From contig UQZR01000007.1 in NCBI GenBank assembly GCA_900545585.1, positions 25,198 to 89,197 on the forward strand: a stretch of DNA of 64,000 bases, written 5' to 3'. Below are positions 49,201 to 57,615 of this stretch, piece after piece (within the stretch, counting starts at the first letter, position 1; each line of letters begins with the position of its first letter). Both the position numbers and the translations under genes were made by a program. The DNA is from an uncultured Eubacteriales bacterium. Lineage in GTDB: Bacteria; Bacillota; Clostridia; Oscillospirales; Oscillospiraceae. Below the pieces are notes generated by a model. That model searched no databases. It saw nothing but the letters and a program-made list of their open reading frames with translations, and was not told the origin of the DNA.

Positions 49201-51480
49201 ACCGTGGTGCTGACCGTGGGCAGGTCCACTGTGGACGCTGACATCGCCTCCATGGACAAGATCTATGACAGCGAGCCTGTGACGCCCTCCGCCAATACGG
49301 AGAGCGACGGCGTCATGACATGGGAGTTCAAGCCCGACGGCGCGGACCCCGGCGCCTATACCACCGCAGCGCCCGAGGACGCCGGTACCTACAACGTGCG
49401 GCTGACCGTGGCGGAGACGGAGCACTACGACCGCATTGAAAAGACGGGGACCTTTACCATCACTCCGAAGGAGATCCGGCTCCACACTCCCGCGCTGGAG
49501 GACAAGACCTACGACGGCAGCACGGCCATCGTGTGCATGTACTACTATCCCGAGCGGGCCATGGAGGGCAAGATCAGCGGCGACGACCTGTCCGTGGTGA
49601 TGGGGCAGGCCAACGCGGACAGTCCCGACGTGGGCAGAAGGACCGTGACCTTTACGGGCTTCGCTCTGGCGGGCAGCGACGCGGCCAACTATACCCTGGC
49701 CGCGCAGCCCATTTCCGGCAGCGCCGCCATCACGGCGCGTCCGCTGAGCATTGGCAGTCTGACCGTCCGCGACAAGCTCTATGACGGGCTCAACACCGCC
49801 GCCATCGAGGGCACGCCCACGCTGGTGAATCTGGCGGACGGCGAGACACTGATGCTCCGCTGCGGCACGCCTACCTTCGACACGGTGGCTGCGGGCGACA
49901 ACATTCCCGTCAGCTTCACCGAGTTCACCATCGCCGACAGCGCCAACGGCAAAGCCGGCAATTACAGCCTGACCCAGCCCGCCGGCATCACCGCCAGCAT
50001 CAGGGCGTATACCGCCACCGGCGCGGAGTATACCGCCAGCACCGGCCAGTGGACGAATCAGAACTTCATGGTGACGGCGGCGGACGGCTGGCAGGTGTCC
50101 GGTACCAATACCGCCAACGGCGATTGGCGCGGCAGCCTGACCCGCTCCGATGAGACGGGCACCGGCAGCCTGACCTTCTATGTGAAGAATACGGCGGACG
50201 GTTATATCTCCGAGTCCGTCACCCTCACCTACAAGATCGACAAGACCGATCCCACCGGCGAGATCCGCATCGACCAGCGCAACGCGTGGCAGAGCTTCTG
50301 GAATACCATCAGCTTTGACCTGTTCTACAAGAGCCGGCAGACCGTGACGATGACGGCGGCGGACGAGGCCAGCGGTGTGACGGCCATCGAGTACCTGCTC
50401 ACGGAGGAGGACTATACCACGGCACAGCTGGACGGCATGACCCTCCAGCCCTACACTGCGCCTGTGGCCATCACTCCCGATGACAGGCTCATCGCCTATG
50501 CACGGATCACCGATGCGGCGGGCAACATCACCTATCTGCGGTCCGACGGCGTGGTGCTGGATGCCGCCGCGCCGGTCATCGCCGGTGTGGACGACGGCGC
50601 GGTCTACTGCGGCAGCGTGACCTTCACCGTCACCGATGCGTATCTGGATACCGTCACCGTGGACGGCACGGCGGCTGTCAGCGTACCCAGCCGCGCTGCG
50701 GGGAGCACCTATATCATTGAGGCGGACAGCCAGCTCCACACCATTGTGGCCACCGATCGGGCCGGCAACAGCACCCGGGTGCAGATCACGGTCAACAACG
50801 GCCACACCGTGGGCACTCCCGCCTCCTGCAAGGCTCCTGCGGTGTGCAGGTATTGCGGCGAGAGCTTCGGCGATCCGGCACCCGGGAACCACGGCGGCCT
50901 GCTGCGCCGCGTGGAGAAGGTCAACGCCACCTCCACCGCTGACGGCAACATCGAATACTGGTACTGCTCCGGCTGCGGCAAGTATTATCTGGACGCCGCT
51001 GCCGGCAGAGAGATCACCCGTGGGGATACCATCCTGCCCGCCATCGGTCTGCGCATCGTGGACGATGTGAGGGTATGGAGACCCGGCGACAAGCCGCTGG
51101 GCGTTACCTTCCGCCAGGAGTATGACGACTTCACCGCGCAGATCGACGGCGTGACGGTGGATCCCGCCAACTACGAGGTGACGGCTGATCCCGACGGCGG
51201 CAGGCTGATCGTCACGTTCCGCGCACAGTTCCTGCGCACGCTGGTCTTCGGCGAGCGCACCATCACCATCGCCTCCGACGACGGCAGCGCCTCCGTCTCC
51301 TTCCGACGGGACAGCGCCCGGGCCGCTACCTCCGGCGGTAAGGACGGCGGTAAGGCCGGCGTGACCAGCGCCGCTACCGGTGACGGATTCCCCATGGGCG
51401 GCATGGCCGCGGCGCTGCTGGTCAGCGGCAGTGCTCTGGTGATGCTCACCACCCGCGCCAGACGGAAGGAAGAGGAATGA
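46240..51480 (+). CDS. Surface protein, C-terminal part with Ig-like and YDG domains and TGD-type anchor
   Basis: 1,746 residues in the second frame; the nominal GTG start is probably not a true start because this is the continuation of the preceding frame. It has cysteine-knuckle repeats (CGHPDIDANGKCGTC, GDGTCACGESF, CRYCGESF, WYCSGCGKYYLD), Ig-like modules with TPPTAEITIRNSSFRNFLN and DKTDPTGEIRIDQRNAWQSF, and YDG/MBG-type segments (LEDKTYDGSTAIV, VRDKLYDGLNTAAIEGTPT). The C terminus has a sortase-like signal: AATGD, a hydrophobic helix (GGMAAALLVSGSALVML) and RARRKEEE. It is therefore probably attached to the cell wall. Function is likely adhesion or substrate binding. Confidence 0.8.
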   Translation: MTLEPCGHPDIDANGKCGTCQYQFVATLTDAAGEVTGYDTLNGALAEVKALSADAQNASRYTVRLHRDVTEDVRVTGGKFTLDLNGKTATVPSGLAISGTTDIGIQNGKLVSDVTVSSASLTVSAAEGLGRITLQGSANVQFYPDASASAFKVESANALLIMNGGTVGTIDMTGGEVRVHFNAKVTGQVNADGGELSVREAPVFDGDVRIGGGARMTVVPNSTAKFNGVLEFAEEAVGELAGGTYKKLGIAAGRTLSELLKSGYVYYRVDISEFIQGKTDNLTNVKVISHVHSIRGDGTCACGESFTASVSSGASVDWYKTLSEALAAVKTLSAGVQDAALYTVRLYQDAAEDVSINGGKFTLDLNGHKAGNTAFTAGGSAAVILSGGEVSCNMQVRDTADLTVNGTVLRDVELYGSAKLTASGAAMGHLQTRDGTPAAVVTGGTISRITMQVGMVGLTGSVTVENQTEVLSGGVLTVTAQSGEPEFRNAVTIGDGGKLVASAGKFRSNVEFGIGAKGELSGGEYGGLECGGDQLLKDMLKTGYAYFGIEHLENGYVNSLMSQSYTVRPHSNHSYEWDATTHEKKCGCGDVSETDTAAPVIGFLNGAALKTENGRQVMDVTDNVIYTVTDANEVRVTVSYGSGTAAEVRPDAGGRYELPLSEGDGKPVTITAADEAGNVTTVTFTLYRLVDMRISSHVGVAVEETDLTRTVRSGQTYTLRVTMLPGYTGEDGLELEQGALTTKQRFTGSDAAGYTVQVTADFNNSLLRIVGAYDNTPPTAEITIRNSSFRNFLNRISFGLFFKETQTVSVTAADVGAGLDKVEYLLSGTAFTKEADAGAADGWTALTLDTDGRGSFTVTPNSKGFLYVKAIDREGNVTVVNADGMVVYTDAEQITERVSFAEASADDCVFRVKDNGSTVRSITMGSRALVRDTEYRIGASANGQLAITLTNSFLTALTAGSYTLTVSYDPLGETYVSGGDNQAPASTTVVLTVGRSTVDADIASMDKIYDSEPVTPSANTESDGVMTWEFKPDGADPGAYTTAAPEDAGTYNVRLTVAETEHYDRIEKTGTFTITPKEIRLHTPALEDKTYDGSTAIVCMYYYPERAMEGKISGDDLSVVMGQANADSPDVGRRTVTFTGFALAGSDAANYTLAAQPISGSAAITARPLSIGSLTVRDKLYDGLNTAAIEGTPTLVNLADGETLMLRCGTPTFDTVAAGDNIPVSFTEFTIADSANGKAGNYSLTQPAGITASIRAYTATGAEYTASTGQWTNQNFMVTAADGWQVSGTNTANGDWRGSLTRSDETGTGSLTFYVKNTADGYISESVTLTYKIDKTDPTGEIRIDQRNAWQSFWNTISFDLFYKSRQTVTMTAADEASGVTAIEYLLTEEDYTTAQLDGMTLQPYTAPVAITPDDRLIAYARITDAAGNITYLRSDGVVLDAAAPVIAGVDDGAVYCGSVTFTVTDAYLDTVTVDGTAAVSVPSRAAGSTYIIEADSQLHTIVATDRAGNSTRVQITVNNGHTVGTPASCKAPAVCRYCGESFGDPAPGNHGGLLRRVEKVNATSTADGNIEYWYCSGCGKYYLDAAAGREITRGDTILPAIGLRIVDDVRVWRPGDKPLGVTFRQEYDDFTAQIDGVTVDPANYEVTADPDGGRLIVTFRAQFLRTLVFGERTITIASDDGSASVSFRRDSARAATSGGKDGGKAGVTSAATGDGFPMGGMAAALLVSGSALVMLTTRARRKEEE

Positions 51481-51512
51481 CCCATTCCCTCCCGCGGGGA
51501 AAATCGGATAAC

Positions 51513-51553
51513 ATGCCGGCAGGGCGGGGTATTTTACCCCGCCCTGCCGGCAT
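51513..51553. terminator. Strong hairpin after the second surface-protein gene
   Basis: A perfect 19-base stem (51513-51531 with 51535-51553) around TTT. There is no T run outside, but it separates the convergent small membrane protein gene. It shares the core ATGCCGGCAGGG with the palindrome at 41686-41727. Confidence 0.7.
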
Positions 51554-51579
51554 AGCCCATATCAACGCCTCCCATTTCG

Positions 51580-51789
51580 TCAAAGCGGCATCGGGATCCG
51601 TGCGATCTCGATAACTGCTACGATGGCAATGATAAAGGCGGCAATTCCGATAACGACTGCGCTCCTTTTGCTGAGCGTTTTCTTTTTTGCCCGGCATATC
51701 AGCATAGCACCGACCACACAAACAGCCGCCGCTATCAATGCGATGCCCAGCGTTTCCCACAGCCAGGAAAGTTCATATATGATCTTCAT
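51580..51789 (-). CDS. Small two-helix membrane protein
   Basis: 69 residues starting MKIIYELSWLWETLGIALIA; AGGTGA is five bases upstream. Two membrane segments (about 12-32 and 46-64) are joined by a basic loop (CRAKKKTLSKRS). No family is recognised. It lies 64 bases downstream of the hybrid histidine kinase gene on the same strand and may be the last gene of that operon. Confidence 0.65.
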   Translation of the reverse strand: MKIIYELSWLWETLGIALIAAAVCVVGAMLICRAKKKTLSKRSAVVIGIAAFIIAIVAVIEIARIPMPL

Positions 51790-51853
51790 TCGTTCACCTA
51801 TCCTTTTTGCCCATGCCCGCATAGCTCGGTTTGCCGTCTATACCGATCATGGC

Positions 51854-54019
51854 TTATTTCAACAGCTCCGACAATACCTGAAACAGCTTTTGAATATCCA
51901 GCGGTTTGGCAATATGGCCGTTCATGCCGGCACGCAATGCGTTTTTCCGATCATCCTCGAACGCATTGGCAGTCATGGCCACAATGGGGAGCGCTGCCTT
52001 TTTTGTATCCGGAAGCGCACGGATCCGGCGGGTCGCTTCATAGCCATCCATCTCCGGCATCTGAATATCCATCAGGATCAGATCATACCGGTCGGCAGAG
52101 GCCGCTTCGACCTTTTCAACGGCAATCTTTCCGTTTTCCGCAGTATCTACCGCAAAGCCCGCTTCTTTAAGAAGCGTTGATGCGATCTCCAGATTCAGCT
52201 CATTATCCTCGACCACCAGAAGCTTCTTCCCGGCAGAAGCGGAGGCTTTTGCGGCGGGCGGCGTCTGTTCTGTTTTCGCCTCGCCGATGGGGAAGCGCAG
52301 AGAAATGGTAAATTCCGAGCCCTTTCCCTGTTCGCTTTTCACCGTGATCCTGCCGCCCATCATATCCACCAGACTTTTCGTGATGGCCATGCCGAGCCCC
52401 GTGCCCTGTATCTTACTGACGGTGGAGGTCCTTTCTCTGGCAAACTGCTCAAAAATGTGCTTTTGGAACTCCTCACTCATGCCGATGCCGTTATCCTTGA
52501 TGTGGAATTCGAAATCGGCATAGCCCGCCGGAGCCGTATCCTTCTGCACGATCCACAGGCTGATCTGCCCGCCGTCCGGCGTGAACTTCACGGCGTTTGC
52601 CAGAACATTGATCAGGATCTGTTCAAGCCGCAGCGGATCGGCAATGACATCCTCATTTTCCACGCCAACGGTATCGAGGGTAAGGGAGAGATCCTTTTCG
52701 GAAACAACGGCCTGTACGATATCCCTGAGCTCATGCACCAGCTCCGGCAGATGCACCGGCTTTGCTTCCAGCGTGACCTTTCCGCTCTCAATGCGGCTCA
52801 TATCCAGCACATCGTTGATAAGGGACAGGAGATGCTGGCTGGAAACGGATATCTTTTTCAGATAGTCCTCTACCTGACCGCGGTCGTCGATGTGCGTCTG
52901 CGCCAGCGCGGTGAAGCCGATGATGGCATTCATGGGCGTTCGGATGTCGTGGGACATATTAAACAGGAACTCCCGCTTGGCAAGATTGGCCTTGGTTTCA
53001 CGCTGAACGGCAAGCTGGAGCGCGACGTTTTTCTGCTCGAGTGACTTCCTGTATTCTTGCTCGGAGTGCTCCTGCTGCATAAAGAAATCCTTTGCGGAGT
53101 TCCAGCGGAAGACCTGCACAAGCGCCAGGATCAGAATATACATGACCAGCGTGATCACCAGATTCATCACGGTGAGGGTATAGACCTGACGGGCGGGAAC
53201 ATAGGCATAGAGGTAATAGTCCCGTCCATGGCTATATATCCCATAGCATTGTTCGATGCCCTTCGGCGCGTATACGCGGATCAGTTTATCCGCATGGCCG
53301 CTTCTCCGGATCGACATGAGCCGTTCGCTTTCGAAGATGTTCATGCCGATCAGAGTGGGATCGTTGGAGGCCGCTACCCGGTTATCCTCCGCCACCAGAA
53401 GAGTCCCCGTGGAGCTGATCTCATAGCCATCTAACAGGGTCTGGATGGACAAAACGGACTTTTGCGAAAACTCTGCCGGGATATAGCGATAGGCCAGCAC
53501 CACACCCGTGCCGTCAGCGCAGCTGTGGACAGCGACATTGACAAAATTGCCTCCGCCCAGCTCCACGCGCTTGACATAGGTCTTCTGCGGGTAGTCGATG
53601 ACGCTGAGGATCGGTTCCATTTTGATGCCGGACTGAAGCTGCGCATAGCCGGTGCCATTCTCCGTGTACTCGCATACCAGTTCGCCCTGCGCGTTCAGTA
53701 CAGAAACGCCTGTAAGCCACAGTGTCCTGGCGTATTCCAACAGCGCCGCCTCATCGCAGCCGAGGGAGAGCCCCTCCAGCGCGTGGACGGCGGCGGCCTC
53801 GCGCACAAGGCTTTTTGCAACGGCGGTATCGTTGTACTTCGTATAGTCGGCGGACTGCGCCTTGATAAATTCCATTACTCCCGTCAGCCGCTGCTCGCAA
53901 TTCTGAATATCCGCCCGCCTGGAAAGCGCGAAAACGACTCCAAAGAGGGAAATCCCCACAGCAATGCAGACGAGCCAGAATTTTTTGCCGAAAATAGTCT
54001 GCAAATGATTACTGTTCAA
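51854..54019 (-). CDS. Hybrid sensor histidine kinase with receiver domain
   Basis: 721 residues if the TTG at 54019 is used; GGAGGTGG lies just before it and no ATG fits. An N-terminal membrane segment (FWLVCIAVGISLFGVVFAL), an outer sensing domain of about 260 residues and a second membrane segment (LVITLVMYILILALVQVF) are followed by a coiled linker, the H-box NMSHDIRTPMNAIIGFTALA, the ATP-binding NVLANAVKF, KDNGIGMS and GTGLGMAI boxes, and a C-terminal receiver with LILMDIQMPEMDGYEATRRI. The gene overlaps the stop of the binding-protein gene, so the lipoprotein probably presents ligand to this kinase. No separate output regulator is adjacent. Confidence 0.9.
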   Translation of the reverse strand: MNSNHLQTIFGKKFWLVCIAVGISLFGVVFALSRRADIQNCEQRLTGVMEFIKAQSADYTKYNDTAVAKSLVREAAAVHALEGLSLGCDEAALLEYARTLWLTGVSVLNAQGELVCEYTENGTGYAQLQSGIKMEPILSVIDYPQKTYVKRVELGGGNFVNVAVHSCADGTGVVLAYRYIPAEFSQKSVLSIQTLLDGYEISSTGTLLVAEDNRVAASNDPTLIGMNIFESERLMSIRRSGHADKLIRVYAPKGIEQCYGIYSHGRDYYLYAYVPARQVYTLTVMNLVITLVMYILILALVQVFRWNSAKDFFMQQEHSEQEYRKSLEQKNVALQLAVQRETKANLAKREFLFNMSHDIRTPMNAIIGFTALAQTHIDDRGQVEDYLKKISVSSQHLLSLINDVLDMSRIESGKVTLEAKPVHLPELVHELRDIVQAVVSEKDLSLTLDTVGVENEDVIADPLRLEQILINVLANAVKFTPDGGQISLWIVQKDTAPAGYADFEFHIKDNGIGMSEEFQKHIFEQFARERTSTVSKIQGTGLGMAITKSLVDMMGGRITVKSEQGKGSEFTISLRFPIGEAKTEQTPPAAKASASAGKKLLVVEDNELNLEIASTLLKEAGFAVDTAENGKIAVEKVEAASADRYDLILMDIQMPEMDGYEATRRIRALPDTKKAALPIVAMTANAFEDDRKNALRAGMNGHIAKPLDIQKLFQVLSELLK

Positions 54020-54830
54020 GGCATTCCACCTCCAGATAGGTCTCGGGATGCTCCAGATATCTGCCGACGATCTCCTGCATGGTCCCATCCTGACGCATCT
54101 GCGCAAAGGTGTCCGTCAGCTCCTGCGCAAGACCGCGGTCATCGTTGACGGAAAAGGCCGCGCCGATTCCGGTGATCAGCAGCGGCTCCTCCAGAATACG
54201 GAAGTCCGCGCCGTAATCCGCCATATACTGCAAAATGGTTGTTTCGTGGGCGGCAATGGCATCCACATAGCCGCAGTCCAGCGTCGCATACTGTATGCCC
54301 CGATCTTCCAGACTGATAATATCCTCAAATTGAGGGATATCCGGCTCTCCGCTTTCCAAAAAGATCTCCTCCGGCTTGCCGGTGGATTGTACGGCAATGG
54401 TCTTGCCATTCAGGTCGCTCATGGCGTAAATGTCGCTTGCTGCATTGACGGCGATGACCTGCCGGCTGACCATGTAGGGGCCGGCCCATTGGTAATCCTG
54501 CTCACGCCCGTCCATGGAGAAGCAGCCCCAAATGCAGTCGATCTCCCCGCTGTCCAGCAGCGCCCTTTTCTGCTCCCAGTCGATGGTCGTAAACACCGCC
54601 TGATAGCCCATCCGCCGGAACGCCTCGGATGCGATCTCCACATCGATACCGGTTGGATCGCCGTTATTGTCCAGATAGACGAAGGGCGGATAGGTGTCGC
54701 TGCCGATGGTGATCTGCGGCAGCGACGATGCATCCGGCTGCTCTGGTGTCTGCGCCGCGCAGCCGCAGAGCGCTCCGGTCACAAGCAGAACGGACAGAAT
54801 AAGTAAAATAAGTGTTTTGGTGTGTTTCAT
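54009..54830 (-). CDS. Amino-acid-type substrate-binding lipoprotein, probable kinase partner
   Basis: 273 residues. The lipoprotein signal MKHTKTLILLILSVLLVTGA ends LCGC, with Cys24 the likely acylation site. The mature protein is a family 3 solute-binding protein (ITIGSDTYPPFVYLDNNGDP, TGIDVEIASEAFRRMGYQAV, DCIWGCFSMDGR, LNGKTIAVQSTGKPEE, GIGAAFSVNDDRGLAQELTD). No transporter genes are linked. It overlaps the start of the hybrid histidine kinase by eleven bases, so it more likely acts as an extracellular sensor subunit than in uptake. Confidence 0.9.
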   Translation of the reverse strand: MKHTKTLILLILSVLLVTGALCGCAAQTPEQPDASSLPQITIGSDTYPPFVYLDNNGDPTGIDVEIASEAFRRMGYQAVFTTIDWEQKRALLDSGEIDCIWGCFSMDGREQDYQWAGPYMVSRQVIAVNAASDIYAMSDLNGKTIAVQSTGKPEEIFLESGEPDIPQFEDIISLEDRGIQYATLDCGYVDAIAAHETTILQYMADYGADFRILEEPLLITGIGAAFSVNDDRGLAQELTDTFAQMRQDGTMQEIVGRYLEHPETYLEVECLEQ

Positions 54831-54875
54831 CCGTACGATTCCCTCAATTTCCGCCTTCGATCATTTGCATAAGTT

Positions 54876-54903
54876 ATTATACATTGATTCCGGCAAATAG
54901 CAA
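54876..54903 (-). promoter_or_regulatory. Promoter of the binding-protein/kinase operon
   Basis: On the minus strand TTGCTA (54898-54903) and TATAAT (54876-54881) with a 16-base spacer, 46 bases before the lipoprotein start. Confidence 0.6.
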
Positions 54904-54997
54904 TATTCAGTGTGCCATTTACGCGATATTGCTGCGGCCATCGCCGCGGAATTTCTCCGATTCGGCGAAAAAGGGCTCAAACTATTTCGAAAACGCG

Positions 54998-55026
54998 TTG
55001 AAATTTGCGGATAAAGCGACTATAAT
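54998..55026 (+). promoter_or_regulatory. Promoter of the prepilin-like gene
   Basis: TTGAAA (54998-55003) and a perfect TATAAT (55021-55026) with a 17-base spacer. The leader to the gene start is about 175 bases and contains a GC-rich hairpin. Confidence 0.7.
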
Positions 55027-55133
55027 GGCGGGACGGATCATTGTTTATAGATCTATAAAACGGAACGGCGGCGCATTTGCGGGAAAAGCCGGAGAAAAAG
55101 AAGGAGCTGTGCGCGGAATACAGGCGCAAGCTG

Positions 55134-55168
55134 CGGCGCCGGCATGGCATCCCGCCTTGCCGGCGCCG
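55134..55168 (+). promoter_or_regulatory. GC-rich hairpin in the prepilin-like gene leader
   Basis: CGGCGCCGGCA (55134-55144) pairs perfectly with TGCCGGCGCCG (55158-55168) across a 13-base loop. A short frame (LREKPEKKKELCAEYRRKLR and onward, 55077-55178) overlaps it but has no proper start codon. Confidence 0.5.
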
Positions 55169-55206
55169 GATGCCGTAAGATGCGTTGGGGAAAGGCAAAG
55201 AGTACT

Positions 55207-56157
55207 ATGAAGCAAAATGACAAGGGATTTACCTTGATGGAGCTATTGATCGTGATCGCGATTATTTCCGTACTGGTCGCCATCGCGATCCCGATGTTTT
55301 CCTCTCAACTGGAAAAGAGCCGGGAAGTGACAGACCTCGCCAATGTGCGCGCCGCGTATGCGCAGGTCTCCACAGAGGCTATGCTGGGAGACACCGATGC
55401 TGCGGTCACAGTCAAGTTGAAGCAAAAAAAGGCCGACTGGCAGTCGGTAGACCCTGTAAACATCGGCGGCATCGTTCACTCCAGAGGGCAGGGCGATACG
55501 GACAACTGGATAGGTGTGGCCACGCCGGGAGGAAGCTGTGCCGTTTCGTATGATGAGAGCTGCGGCGTGGTGCTCACATGGAGCGGCACGGCAGCGCCGT
55601 CCAAGCCGGATTACCCATTTGATACCAGCATAAGGGATTATTTTTCGCCGCTGCTATATGCGACCGATTTTTGGAAATCGGACATGCTTGCCGAAAATAA
55701 GAACTTTGAACTGGACTCCCGCTGCCCGAACTCGGCCTATATCCCGGGCATTGAAGCTGAGCTTGCAAAGATGAATAACAGCCTTCTGCAGCAGGGAGAC
55801 TGCACCTGGGCCTTTTTGGGAGATGGGCGCGAGGGGCAGAATGCAAAGCGTTACCTTTTCTGGACTTCCTTCAACACAGACAAGGTCGGCGCCGGAAAGA
55901 AGATCCCTGTACTCATTCAAACCGGTGACGGAAAATACTATGTTTCCGAAACCACGACGGGTCAGCGAACAGATAAAAAAGGGGTCGGTTATGTTGCGAT
56001 CTCAAAAAGTCTCTTCGTGAATCAGTACACCGACCAGTATAAGAAGGTTTTGGATGCCGGCACGGAGTATCTCACGCTGGAAGATGCCTACGATGCATAC
56101 ATAGCAGCCCTGAACAATACAAAATACGACGAGGTTCGTGAAAGCTCAAGAGGGTAA
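55207..56157 (+). CDS. Prepilin-like protein with type IV pilin N terminus
   Basis: 316 residues. The start MKQNDKGFTLMELLIVIAII shows the prepilin peptidase site between Gly7 and Phe8 and the invariant Glu5 of the mature helix. The remaining 280 residues form a soluble domain with no recognised family and several cysteines. The ribosome site is weak (GGGGAAAGG, distant). No other pilus or type II secretion gene is near, so it must use machinery encoded elsewhere, or it is a lone pseudopilin. The soluble domain is larger than that of ordinary pilins (about 150 residues in total). Confidence 0.85.
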   Translation: MKQNDKGFTLMELLIVIAIISVLVAIAIPMFSSQLEKSREVTDLANVRAAYAQVSTEAMLGDTDAAVTVKLKQKKADWQSVDPVNIGGIVHSRGQGDTDNWIGVATPGGSCAVSYDESCGVVLTWSGTAAPSKPDYPFDTSIRDYFSPLLYATDFWKSDMLAENKNFELDSRCPNSAYIPGIEAELAKMNNSLLQQGDCTWAFLGDGREGQNAKRYLFWTSFNTDKVGAGKKIPVLIQTGDGKYYVSETTTGQRTDKKGVGYVAISKSLFVNQYTDQYKKVLDAGTEYLTLEDAYDAYIAALNNTKYDEVRESSRG

Positions 56158-56289
56158 GGCTGCAAAAAGTCAGCGTCCTCTTTACTGCGCGGCCCGCTAT
56201 CAAGGAAAACCGCAGATCCGACAGAATTGCCGGGTCTGCGGTTTGTCTGTGTTCAGATTTGCGGTCTTGATTTCTTTCAAAAAACGTTT

Positions 56290-57615
56290 TCAGCACAGGA
56301 CCTCCACCTGCTCCACGCCATACCGGCGGAATAGCGCCAGAGCCTCCCGGCCAATTCGCTCACCGGACACCGCAATGGGGATCGCAGGCGGACATCCAAC
56401 GGTAGGCGCACCGCAGACCCGTCCCAGCGACTGCGCCGCCGGTATGGTTTTCCGCGGGGCAAGCAGTGCCTCCCGCACGGAGCATACCCGCTCCCCACGG
56501 ACCGGCGGAAGCGTCGGCTGCGGCACATAAACGGCATCGTTTGTTCCGAAAGCATGGAGGATCCGTTCAATATCCGCGGCACGATTCTCCGGCGTCAGCA
56601 TCAGCACCAGAAAGTCCAGATCGGCGTATTCACATTCTACGCCATTCTCCCGCAGACGGTCTGCCAGCTGTCCGCCGGTCATAGCAGACGGCGCCTTGAT
56701 AGTCAGGCGCAGCGGATCCGACGGCTCTATCTGCCATCCGGCAGCTGTCAGCGCCTTCCGTGCTTCGTCCAGATACACGCACATCTCCCGCAGGCGTTCC
56801 CGGTACCCATCCGACAGATAGCGGTTGCACAGATCCAGCGACGCCAGAGTCAGATAGGACGGGCTGGTAGAGCCAAACATGGCCATCGCCGTTTTTGCGT
56901 TCTCCCGCAGAGACGCCGGCGCTGCACGGCTGATGTGCAGATACGCGCCGCCGGTCAGCACCGGCATCGTCTTGTGCGCCGAATCGCAGCACAGAGCTGC
57001 ACCCAAATCCAGCGGGTGGCGGGATGGCTCCAGAAACCGCAGATAGGCGCCGTGGGCGTTATCCACCGCCAGCAGTGTGCTGTGCTTCCGGCACACCTGC
57101 GCCAGAGCGGAAATGTCCGCCATGCCGCCCAGATAGTCCGGACTGGTGAGATAGACCGCCGCAGGCGGCGCAGGCAGCTCCGCCAGCGTCCGCTCCAATG
57201 TGTCCGGCGATACAGGACAGCTGCAGAGAGAGGTACTTCGTTCCGGCCACAGCCAGACGATCTCAAAATCCAACAGGGCCGCCGCGTACAGGAACGCGCG
57301 GTGTACGTTCCGGGCGGCCACGATCGTCCGGGATCCGTTTCCGCAGATCAGGGCCAGATACAGCATCGCCCGGATACACTGGCTGGATCCCTCCGTGGAG
57401 TACACCGTCCGTCCGGAGCCGAACAGCTCTCCCGCACAGGACTCACTGCGCCGGATGATGCCGTCCGCTTCATACAGGCTGTCTGCACCCCGGATCTCGG
57501 TGATATCCAGTGCCTCACAGCCCAGAAAGGGTTTCCCCTTGTGGCCGGGCACGTGCGCACGGACCATCCCGGAATCCGCATACCGCCGGACAAAATCAGC
57601 AATGGGCGTTTCCAT
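56290..57615 (-). CDS. Orn/Lys/Arg decarboxylase-family PLP enzyme
   Basis: 441 residues, starting METPIADFVRRYADSGMVRA. The fold-type I PLP site is DSAHKTMPVLTGGAYLH with the Schiff-base lysine, and the N-terminal signature HVPGHKGKPFLGCEALDITE belongs to this decarboxylase group. STEGSSQCIRAMLYLA forms the cofactor phosphate site. The protein is shorter than classical arginine or lysine decarboxylases, as in the YaaO/SpeA-like group of Firmicutes. It overlaps the stop of the SCIFF maturase gene by one base (TGATG), the common neighbour in Clostridia. Its role with the peptide, if any, is unknown. Confidence 0.9.
   Translation of the reverse strand: METPIADFVRRYADSGMVRAHVPGHKGKPFLGCEALDITEIRGADSLYEADGIIRRSESCAGELFGSGRTVYSTEGSSQCIRAMLYLALICGNGSRTIVAARNVHRAFLYAAALLDFEIVWLWPERSTSLCSCPVSPDTLERTLAELPAPPAAVYLTSPDYLGGMADISALAQVCRKHSTLLAVDNAHGAYLRFLEPSRHPLDLGAALCCDSAHKTMPVLTGGAYLHISRAAPASLRENAKTAMAMFGSTSPSYLTLASLDLCNRYLSDGYRERLREMCVYLDEARKALTAAGWQIEPSDPLRLTIKAPSAMTGGQLADRLRENGVECEYADLDFLVLMLTPENRAADIERILHAFGTNDAVYVPQPTLPPVRGERVCSVREALLAPRKTIPAAQSLGRVCGAPTVGCPPAIPIAVSGERIGREALALFRRYGVEQVEVLC

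Noticed and set aside
46075..50892. A 1,605-codon minus-strand frame opposite the second surface protein
   Set aside because: Antisense shadow. The sense strand encodes clear Ig-like and YDG modules and a cell-wall anchor, while this frame shows no domain or start signal.
55077..55178. A basic 33-codon ORF before the prepilin-like gene
   Set aside because: Only a TTG start without a clear ribosome site is available, and the end coincides with a GC hairpin. Not enough to call a gene.
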